Below the pieces are notes generated by a model. It was not told where the DNA came from. It worked only from the letters and a program-made list of their open reading frames with translations, and searched no databases. The position numbers were made by a program, and so were the translations under genes. Below are positions 1-5,300 of a stretch of 5,848 nucleotides of DNA, one piece after another. Numbering within the stretch: position 1 is the stretch's first letter; every line of letters begins with the position of its first letter. The stretch comes from Candidatus Latescibacterota bacterium (lineage in GTDB: Bacteria > Latescibacterota > UBA2968 > UBA8231). The stretch is taken from NCBI GenBank assembly GCA_003529325.1, contig DPVW01000438.1:1-5848 (forward strand), written 5' to 3'.

Positions 1-894
1 GATCCACGGTGTCGTGTCGATCTGCCCCGACTCCATCAACTCGATGATCCGCGTGAACTCGGCAGCGGTGCTGTTGCGACTCGACAGCAATGTCAGTTCC
101 CGGCGGTGAAAGTCGGGATTGGCAAAAGATAGGGGTTCCAGTTGAAAGCCGACGAAAACGAGGCGGCCACTGGGAGCAGGCAGGTCGAAGGCGGCCTCCA
201 TGGCAGCGCGGTTGCCCGTCGCGTCAAAAACGCAGGTCGCCGCCGGCACATCCTCGCCCGGTCTGTGGCAGCCGGCGACGTCGAAGTGATCGCGGGCGAA
301 GACCCGGCGGTTGTCATCCGGCTCCAGTACATGCACCTGGGCGCCGGCGAGGGTGGCGAACTGCAGCGTCGCCAACCCGATGGGACCCGCACCGACGACG
401 AGCACGGTCTCGGCTTTCTGCAATTGCGCCCGCTCCACGGCGTGGGCGCCGATGCCGAGGGTTTCCACCAGGGCGAGTTGTTCCAACGCCAGCTGACCGG
501 ATCGGTGCAGCTTGCGAGCGGGTACGACGATATGTTCACGCATGCCACCGTCGGTATGGACCCCCAGCACCTGCAGGGCTGCGCAGCAGTTGGGCCGACC
601 TCGCTGGCAAGGCAGGCAGGAGCCACAGTCGAGGTAGGGTTCGACGGCGACGTGATCTCCGATCCCCACTCCATCGACTCCCTCGCCCAGGGCGACGACT
701 TCGGCGCCGAGTTCGTGACCGAGGATGCGGGGGTATTCGAAGAAGGGTTGCCGACCGTGGAAGGCGTGCAGGTCCGTGCCACAGATACCGACACGATGAA
801 TCCGGATCAGGCAGTCTCCGGGTCCGGGATTGGCTGGTCTGTCGGTTTCGGTGCGGGCAAATTGGCCCGGTTTGGTCAGCACGAGAGTTTTCAC
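1..894 (-). CDS. Zn-dependent MDR dehydrogenase, LgoD/RspB-like (C-terminus cut by window edge)
   Basis: Medium-chain zinc alcohol dehydrogenase, probably an NAD-dependent cytosolic sugar-acid dehydrogenase of the L-galactonate 5-dehydrogenase (LgoD/YjjN)/RspB type. 298 residues are visible; the family is about 340, so some 40-45 C-terminal residues lie off the left edge. The GroES-like domain spans about 1-150: catalytic zinc ligands C38 (in GICGTD), H60-E61 (LGHE) and E144 (LVETLGIG); structural zinc cysteines C90, C93, C96 and C104. The Rossmann domain has VGAGPIG at 167-173, and acidic E191 after strand 2 suggests NAD rather than NADP. From memory, QPFFEYPR, GVHTDGG, DATGN, NPDFH and SSRNS match LgoD/RspB segments better than threonine or alcohol dehydrogenases. 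The start is GTG at 894: an in-frame stop at 948-946 bounds the frame and no other start codon precedes it. The Shine-Dalgarno is weak (GAGA, 6 nt away). Its own promoter/operator region lies in the upstream gap. Family is certain; substrate is inferred. Confidence 0.93.
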   Translation of the reverse strand, partial: MKTLVLTKPGQFARTETDRPANPGPGDCLIRIHRVGICGTDLHAFHGRQPFFEYPRILGHELGAEVVALGEGVDGVGIGDHVAVEPYLDCGSCLPCQRGRPNCCAALQVLGVHTDGGMREHIVVPARKLHRSGQLALEQLALVETLGIGAHAVERAQLQKAETVLVVGAGPIGLATLQFATLAGAQVHVLEPDDNRRVFARDHFDVAGCHRPGEDVPAATCVFDATGNRAAMEAAFDLPAPSGRLVFVGFQLEPLSFANPDFHRRELTLLSSRNSTAAEFTRIIELMESGQIDTTPWI

Positions 895-936
895 TTGTAG
901 TCTCGATTCACGGGCTTGTAGGCAACAGCGGCGGGA

Positions 937-948
937 TGAGTATACTCA
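937..948 (-). promoter_or_regulatory. Palindromic operator candidate overlapping a -10-like box, upstream of the LgoD-like gene
   Basis: TGAGTATACTCA is a perfect 12-bp palindrome; outward positions 935/950, 933/952 and 931/954 also pair. It lies 42 bp upstream of the GTG start of the dehydrogenase. On the minus strand it contains TATACT (944-939), one mismatch from the TATAAT -10 consensus. No convincing -35 box sits 16-18 bp upstream, which would fit an activator-dependent or phylum-specific promoter. The GTATAC core inside a short symmetric site resembles operators of FadR-subfamily GntR regulators of hexuronate genes such as UxuR/ExuR (core GGTATACC). The symmetry is seen directly; the regulator is inferred, and none is encoded in the window. 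Confidence 0.45.
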
Positions 949-1035
949 CCGCACGCGCTCCAAGGGAGCCGCCCGTCCGCGGAAAGGGACTGCGTCCCAC
1001 CTGTCTTCGCGCCCGGGAACTGGGTCACCATGAGA

Positions 1036-1058
1036 TCATCGAACTGCTAGTTCGATGA
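1036..1058 (-). repeat. Perfect hairpin over the uxaB-like stop codon
   Basis: Two 10-nt arms, TCATCGAACT and AGTTCGATGA, are exactly complementary around a 3-nt loop. The structure covers the last three sense codons and the TAG stop (1049-1047) of the UxaB-like gene and ends about 10 nt into the gap. On the minus-strand RNA no U-run follows (TCTCATGG comes next), so it is not a standard intrinsic terminator. It could protect the mRNA 3' end, weaken read-through into the dehydrogenase, or bind a dimeric protein as DNA. The pairing is seen; the role is unknown. Confidence 0.6.
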
Positions 1059-2195
1059 GTGCAGGTAGGGTTGCAGGATTTCACCGAGCAGAGGTGGCGG
1101 TTCGTCGAAGCGCTCCACGTATTCGTGGTAGGTCGGCATCAGGCGGGTCGCCACCTTGGTCTCGTGGTGCAGGGCGATATCGGCGAGACGATGACGCTGG
1201 AAGGGATTGGCGAAACGTTCAAGCGTCGCTGTGGCAAAGCTGGCGCCATCGACGACTCGCCCGTCGACGACGGGCAGAATTTCATCGAACAGGACTCGGC
1301 GCAACCAGGCCCCCACCGACGGATGGGTGACAGCCTCCCCTACGGTTTCGATGTCCAGGCTGCGCGTGGCGCAGACCAGCGCCGTATGGGCGCCATTGAG
1401 GATACGGACCTTGCGTAGGCAATATTCGGCAACGTCGTCGGTGATGGTGATGGCGGCGTGGGGGAACAGATCGAGGCCCGGTCGCTGCTCGATGACCCAC
1501 GATGCAAATGGCTCCGCCACGGTGAGCAGTTGGTCCTGCGCCAACAGAGGGTGCTCCTCCGGTCGCCCCGAAACGATGCGATCCACGAGGGTGCTCGACA
1601 CCGGACAGGTGCCGATGGCGTCGAGCAGATCCTGCGGTAGTCGCCAGATGTTGGCCTGGGTCTGTAGCAGGTCGAGCAAAACTGGGCCATTTCCTTCGAC
1701 CAACTCGCAGGGCAGGACCGCCACCGGGGCGGCGCCCGAGGCCATGCGGTGGGCGAGAACGGCGAGGAGTTTGGCCGGAAAAGAGTGTGGTCCCTGGGTA
1801 CCACCGTCATCCACGGCAGCCGGCCAGGTGGTGATATCATCTGCCGGGTCGAGTCTGAGGCCGGCCTCGGTCGTGTTGGAGACGATCCAGCGCAGATCGG
1901 GGGAAGCACCGATCCTGAGTACCTCTGCCCAGTCCTGCGCGGCAATCAGACTGCGGGACAATGCCCGTGTCACGGCGACGGTTTCGACGACGCGGGCGCC
2001 CTCATGCAGGCCGCGGATGGCGACATGGTACTGGCCAAGTTGATCATTGATCCACCGGCCGCGCGGACTGTCGGTGGTTGTCACCACAGCGGCGCGACCG
2101 TATCCGTCGCTGGTGGCGTTGGCCTCATGCAGGAAAAGATCGACGAAGGCGCGAAGGAAGTTGCCACTGCCGAACTGCAGCAACGTCTCCGTCAC
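1047..2195 (-). CDS. uxaB: Tagaturonate/fructuronate reductase (UxaB-type, polyol dehydrogenase family)
   Basis: Cytosolic NAD-dependent reductase of the long-chain mannitol dehydrogenase family. UxaB reduces D-tagaturonate to D-altronate, while the related UxuB reduces D-fructuronate to D-mannonate. 382 residues. Hallmarks: LQFGSGNFLRAF at 6-17 (nucleotide-binding N-terminus), SNTTEAG at 106-112, PCELVEGNG at 162-170, VDRIVSG at 204-210 and KVRILNGAHTAL at 262-273. In the last, K262, N267 and H270 have the spacing of the catalytic Lys/Asn/His of mannitol 2-dehydrogenase. SNTTEAG and ILNGAHTAL favour UxaB over UxuB or mannitol dehydrogenase. The start is GTG at 2195: GGAGGTGA lies 7 nt upstream, the GTG overlaps the TGA of the sialidase-fold gene (GTGA), and homology begins at once. 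An in-frame ATG 18 codons further upstream lies inside the neighbour and is unlikely. The protein is about 100 residues shorter than E. coli UxaB (483, from memory), ending soon after the HHETKVATRLMPT segment. The LgoD-like enzyme next to it could supply its substrate. Confidence 0.9.
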   Translation of the reverse strand: MTETLLQFGSGNFLRAFVDLFLHEANATSDGYGRAAVVTTTDSPRGRWINDQLGQYHVAIRGLHEGARVVETVAVTRALSRSLIAAQDWAEVLRIGASPDLRWIVSNTTEAGLRLDPADDITTWPAAVDDGGTQGPHSFPAKLLAVLAHRMASGAAPVAVLPCELVEGNGPVLLDLLQTQANIWRLPQDLLDAIGTCPVSSTLVDRIVSGRPEEHPLLAQDQLLTVAEPFASWVIEQRPGLDLFPHAAITITDDVAEYCLRKVRILNGAHTALVCATRSLDIETVGEAVTHPSVGAWLRRVLFDEILPVVDGRVVDGASFATATLERFANPFQRHRLADIALHHETKVATRLMPTYHEYVERFDEPPPLLGEILQPYLHSSN

Positions 2196-3292
2196 GCCGT
2201 CACCTCCAGTCGCGCCCAGCGTGTGTGGGTGACACCTGCCGATGTGCACCAGAACCAGGTGAGCAGTGTGCCATCGTCGAGGCGGCGCCCCGCGGGTTTG
2301 CCGAAGGCGATGAGCATGTGCTCGGCGAGGAAGTTGTCGTGCTGGGGTGAGCCGAGGGTGGCCTCCGCCCCGGCGTCGAACAGGGTAATCTGATCAGCCA
2401 CATCAAAGGTTGTCAGATCTTCGGACAGAGCGACGCGGATTCCCTGAGGATCGTGACGATCGTTGTAGATCGCCGCGACTCGACCGTCGGCGAGCGGGAT
2501 GGGTGTGCACACCTGACCCCGCAGGTTGGTGGCGCGGGGTGGGGACCAGGTCAAGCCCTCGTCACTCGACAAGACCCAGTGATTTTCGATGTCGTCGCTG
2601 GTACCGTACAAGTGGGTCCATAACATTGTGTAGATGCGCCCGTCGTCCAGCCGGCAGTTCATCTGATCCCAGTAGAGGATCCCGCCCTCCGGGTCGTCGG
2701 CGACCACGGTGAGTTCACCCCAACTGTCACCTCCGTCCTTAGAAAACAGTGCCCAGGCGCGTTGATCGGGTGGACCGTCGTAACCTTCCGGTTTCCACGT
2801 TTCGAGGGGCCACATCCATCGATCCGGGCGCAGTTGCAGCAGTTGTCCAGCACTGTTCCAGGTATACCGGTCCGGGTCCAGATCGACGGGCACCAACTGT
2901 GGCTGCTGGGTCCAGGTGGCACCACTGTCGCTTGAGAAGAGCAGACACATGCTCGGACGGCGCAGGGCTTCGGTAGCAGGGTCGAAGAGGGCACCATCCC
3001 CACCCGTTTCGAAACGAGAACACACGAGTACGAGTCGGTCATCGTCGACAACACTGATCTGCGGCGCCCGATAGGCGTAGCCATCGTCGACGGGGCCGAC
3101 CCGCCCAACTTCGCTGAATTGCCGTCCATCCGGGGAACGCAACACAACCATGTGATTGTCGTCGGAGCCGAGTTCGGCGCCTATATGTTGACAGGCGATG
3201 AACGAACCGTCCGCCAGGGGAGTGATCCACGGCATGTAGGCGCCGCGACCGGCGACGTGGGAGATGGTACCCTGATCAACAATCTGCAGCAT
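2192..3292 (-). CDS. Sialidase-superfamily (BNR/Asp-box) six-bladed propeller protein, cytosolic
   Basis: 366-residue protein of the sialidase/neuraminidase fold. Three Asp boxes (SxDxGxTW) are visible: SSDSGATW at 120-127, SKDGGDSW at 184-191 (Ser for Thr) and SSDEGLTW at 242-249, plus a degenerate SPDGRQF at 53-59. This marks a beta-propeller, probably a glycoside hydrolase-like or carbohydrate-binding enzyme. The N-terminal place where true sialidases carry FRIP reads AYMP (18-21), without arginine. A second candidate, YRAP with R75 (74-77), resembles the RDP/RAP motif of planctomycete-type BNR proteins. True sialidase activity is therefore doubtful. The start is ATG 3292 with GGAAGG 6 nt upstream. 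An in-frame stop at 3328-3326 and the absence of other start codons make it the only start. No signal peptide or membrane segment, so it acts in the cytosol, unlike most sialidases. It is the first gene of the minus-strand operon and its TGA overlaps the uxaB GTG. It may act on a small imported sugar derivative; this is inference. Confidence 0.85.
   Translation of the reverse strand: MLQIVDQGTISHVAGRGAYMPWITPLADGSFIACQHIGAELGSDDNHMVVLRSPDGRQFSEVGRVGPVDDGYAYRAPQISVVDDDRLVLVCSRFETGGDGALFDPATEALRRPSMCLLFSSDSGATWTQQPQLVPVDLDPDRYTWNSAGQLLQLRPDRWMWPLETWKPEGYDGPPDQRAWALFSKDGGDSWGELTVVADDPEGGILYWDQMNCRLDDGRIYTMLWTHLYGTSDDIENHWVLSSDEGLTWSPPRATNLRGQVCTPIPLADGRVAAIYNDRHDPQGIRVALSEDLTTFDVADQITLFDAGAEATLGSPQHDNFLAEHMLIAFGKPAGRRLDDGTLLTWFWCTSAGVTHTRWARLEVTA
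2200..2207 (-). promoter_or_regulatory. Strong Shine-Dalgarno fixing the uxaB GTG start
   Basis: Minus strand reads GGAGGTGA, a near-complete anti-16S match, with GGAGG 7 nt from GTG at 2195-2193. It lies inside the last codons of the sialidase-fold gene. With the GTGA start/stop overlap it indicates translational coupling, and it decides the start against the upstream in-frame ATG at 2249. Confidence 0.8.
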
Positions 3293-3390
3293 GCTTGACC
3301 TTCCACAGTGATTGAAGTGGAGCTTTCAGGGGGTGACTGGAACCGCTATCTTGCCACCTCCATGACTCCAACGCAAGGAACTCTTTCTTC
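3293..3390. promoter_or_regulatory. Divergent intergenic region between the two operons
   Basis: These 98 bp separate two divergent operons and should carry both promoters. No strong sigma-70 boxes are seen. The best plus-strand -10 candidate is TATCTT at 3347-3352, with a poor -35 (CTTTCA at 3323-3328, 18-bp spacer). Ribosome sites are clear: GGAAGG (3304-3299, minus) 6 nt from the sialidase-fold ATG, and AAGGAA (3375-3380, plus) 10 nt from the dioxygenase ATG. An inverted repeat TCCAC-N10-GTGGA (3302-3321) overlaps the minus-strand Shine-Dalgarno. The GTATAC palindrome found before the LgoD-like gene is absent here, so the two control regions do not share that site. Confidence 0.5.
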
Positions 3391-4233
3391 ATGACCACCC
3401 TCGCTACATCGACGCAGCGCGCCCAACTCGAGCATGATGGCTTCTGCGTCTTTGACAATGTTCTCGACGATGATCTGCTACAGCGCACGCGGCAAGCGTC
3501 TGATCGTCTGCTGGATGCCCAGTCCGACGAGCACTTCGAGAAGCAGAAATCCACTGGTAGTCTCGTCAGTGTTGCCGGCGATCCTTTCTTTGCCGAACTG
3601 GTGGCAGCTCCAAAAGCGCTGCAAGCTCTCGACATTCTCGGCTACAGCAACCCCAAGTGGGCCTCCGGATACGTCATCAGCAAACCACCGCATAGCCCAC
3701 CATTGTTCTGGCACCAGGATTGGTGGGGCTGGGATGAGCCGATCAGCCAGCTCTGGGACCACCCGCCGCAGGCCTTCCTGATGTACTACCTCGTCGATAC
3801 GACCCGCACCAATGGCTGCTTGCGCCTGATTCCAGGGTCGCATCGCAAGCGCCACGCCATGCACGACGCCGCGCCGGATGCGCATACCGCCGACCTGCGT
3901 GAGGTGACCGATCCGGATCATCCCGCCTATCACACGGCGGCGGGAGAGGTGGACGTGCCGGTACAGGCGGGCAGTGTCGTCATCGGCGATTCGCGCATGT
4001 TACACGCGTCACATGCGAACAATTCCGATCTGCGCCGTACGGTGATCACGCTGTGGTATTATCCGGCGTGGGACGAGTTGCCGGAAGGGGTACGGGCGCA
4101 CATCGGTGCCACGCAACTGCCCGCCTCCTGGGAGGGTGAGCCCATGGCGACACTCGGCAGTCTGCAACCGACGTATGACGGCGATGTCGAGCCGACGAAG
4201 TGGAATCGCATCCCTGGCCCGGAGTTTCTCTGA
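3391..4233 (+). CDS. Phytanoyl-CoA dioxygenase (PhyH) family Fe(II)/2-oxoglutarate oxygenase
   Basis: 280-residue non-haem iron, 2-oxoglutarate-dependent dioxygenase of the PhyH family; these cytosolic enzymes hydroxylate (and so can demethylate or otherwise cleave) small molecules. The iron facial triad is complete: H108 and D110 in FWHQDWWGW (106-114) and distal H205 in RMLHASHANNS (202-212). R216, 11 residues after H205, matches the 2-oxoglutarate-binding arginine spacing of human PHYH. NGCLRLIPGSHRK (141-153) is the usual PhyH segment, and the N-terminal LEHDGFCVFDNVLDDDLL (13-30) is typical of the family start. The start is ATG 3391 after AAGGAA; homology begins near residue 10. First gene of the plus-strand operon; its TGA overlaps the next ATG by one base (TGATG). 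The substrate cannot be read from sequence. Position beside sugar-acid dehydrogenases suggests a sugar, sugar acid or a substituted form of one rather than phytanoyl-CoA. Confidence 0.92.
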   Translation: MTTLATSTQRAQLEHDGFCVFDNVLDDDLLQRTRQASDRLLDAQSDEHFEKQKSTGSLVSVAGDPFFAELVAAPKALQALDILGYSNPKWASGYVISKPPHSPPLFWHQDWWGWDEPISQLWDHPPQAFLMYYLVDTTRTNGCLRLIPGSHRKRHAMHDAAPDAHTADLREVTDPDHPAYHTAAGEVDVPVQAGSVVIGDSRMLHASHANNSDLRRTVITLWYYPAWDELPEGVRAHIGATQLPASWEGEPMATLGSLQPTYDGDVEPTKWNRIPGPEFL

Positions 4234-5300
4234 TGGTGGATCGACGAGTACGGGCAGAGGACCTCGAAGGGTTTACCGCGCAGGTCTTTGAAGGCCTCGG
4301 TATGCCACCGGCGGACGCCGCCACCGAGGCAGAGGTATTGATCTGGGCCAACCTGCGGGGTGTCGACTCTCACGGTGTCACCCGCCTGGAGTCGTATCAG
4401 GGCGCCATCGATGCGGGTTCGATGAATGTGCGTCCGGGGATCCGCGTACTGTCCGAGCGGGCAGGGGCGATCTTCATCGAAGGTGACAACGCCATGGGGC
4501 CCGTGGTGACCAGCTTTGCCGTGGACCGCGTCGCCGAAAAGGCCCGTGCTGCCGGTGTCGGTTGGGGCTTGATTCGCAACACCACACACCAGGGCGCCAT
4601 GGGCTATTACGTGGAGAAACTCGCCCTGCAAGGACTGGCGGGAATCGCCGTCGTCTGCAACCCCCCGAATATGGCGCCCCCTGGTGCAAAAGCGGCAGGT
4701 ACCCACAACAGTCCCATCGCCTTCGCAGTACCGTCGAAGGAGCGGGGCGCTCTGATCTTCGACATGGCGACCAGTATCGTCGCCTTCGGACGGGTGATGG
4801 TTGCCGCCGACCAGGGCGTGCCCCTGGGCGACGACTGGGCTCTGGATGCGGATGGTCAACCCACCACCGATCCGGCGTTGGCTAAATTTCTCCGTCCCGC
4901 CGGTGGTTACAAGGGCTACGGACTGGCTCTCATGTTCGAATGTTTCACCAGCCTCATGGCGGGCAATGCGTTACTGGCGCCGCACATTCTACCCGATCGG
5001 TCCGATGACAAGGCCAAACGTGGTGCGCAGAACAGTTTCATCGCCGCCGTCGATGTATCGATGTTCAGCGATGTGGATGAGATGCGTGCCGAAGTCGATG
5101 AACTGATACGGGCCGAGAAGTCGTTGCCCACACTGGACGGAGTCGATGAGATCATGGTGCCCGGAGACCCTCAGCAGCGCACACTGGAAGACCGCAGTGC
5201 CAATGGCATCCCTCTCCCTCCGGGCACGTGGGATAAAATCGTGGCGGCTGCCCAGCGTTTAGACCTCGAGCTTCCAACGGAAGTAGGAGCAAATGCCTGA
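4233..5300 (+). CDS. Ldh2 (malate/L-lactate dehydrogenase) family NAD(P)-dependent oxidoreductase
   Basis: 355-residue cytosolic oxidoreductase of the Ldh_2 family, which includes ureidoglycolate dehydrogenase AllD, 2,3-diketo-L-gulonate reductase YiaK, sulfolactate dehydrogenases and piperideine-2-carboxylate reductases. These interconvert 2-hydroxy (or imino) and 2-keto acids and use an unusual non-Rossmann NAD(P) fold. Seen: RGVDSHGVTRL at 42-52 with H47; catalytic-type histidine H119 in RNTTHQGAMGYY; THNSPIAFAVP at 157-167 (usually TNP); FDMATS at 176-181; GQPTTDP at 208-214; GGYKGYGLALMFE at 224-236; C-terminal GIPLPPGTWDKI at 325-336. The usual MATSxxAxGK reads MATSIVAFGR, Arg replacing Lys at 187. 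The start is ATG 4233, with GGAG 8 nt upstream and a 1-nt overlap with the dioxygenase stop; an in-frame ATG at 4200 lies within the dioxygenase and is unlikely. Likely acts on the dioxygenase product or a connected hydroxy/keto sugar acid; exact substrate unknown. Confidence 0.9.
   Translation: MVDRRVRAEDLEGFTAQVFEGLGMPPADAATEAEVLIWANLRGVDSHGVTRLESYQGAIDAGSMNVRPGIRVLSERAGAIFIEGDNAMGPVVTSFAVDRVAEKARAAGVGWGLIRNTTHQGAMGYYVEKLALQGLAGIAVVCNPPNMAPPGAKAAGTHNSPIAFAVPSKERGALIFDMATSIVAFGRVMVAADQGVPLGDDWALDADGQPTTDPALAKFLRPAGGYKGYGLALMFECFTSLMAGNALLAPHILPDRSDDKAKRGAQNSFIAAVDVSMFSDVDEMRAEVDELIRAEKSLPTLDGVDEIMVPGDPQQRTLEDRSANGIPLPPGTWDKIVAAAQRLDLELPTEVGANA

Noticed and set aside
93..794. Minus-strand open frame of 233 codons in another frame within the same gene
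   Set aside because: It is out of frame with the dehydrogenase and gives a Ser/Pro/Arg-rich translation without motifs.
142..900. Long plus-strand open frame of 252 codons opposite the LgoD-like gene
   Set aside because: It is an antisense shadow of a GC-rich gene. Its translation shows no recognisable domain, whereas the minus strand gives a full zinc-dehydrogenase motif set.
894..921. CTTGTAG repeated at 894-900 and 915-921, exactly 21 bp apart, around the dehydrogenase start
   Set aside because: Two helical turns is suggestive of a regulator site, but a 7-mer occurring twice and overlapping the start codon is weak evidence alone.
986..998. GGGAC-TGC-GTCCC stem in the gap, followed by TTTCC on the minus strand, as a uxaB terminator
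   Set aside because: The stem is only 5 bp with three Ts after it; too weak to call an intrinsic terminator.
1207..2393. Plus-strand open frames at 1207-2043 and 1749-2393
   Set aside because: They are antisense to the UxaB-like and sialidase-fold genes, have biased composition, and show no family motifs.
2861..2868. GGTATACC, identical to the UxuR/ExuR operator core
   Set aside because: It lies in the middle of the sialidase-fold coding sequence (codons for Arg-Tyr-Thr), far from any gene start, and its flanks are not symmetric enough.
4200..4232. Upstream ATG at 4200 as start of the Ldh2 gene
   Set aside because: It would add 11 residues overlapping the dioxygenase; ATG 4233 has GGAG at a good distance and a typical TGATG junction.
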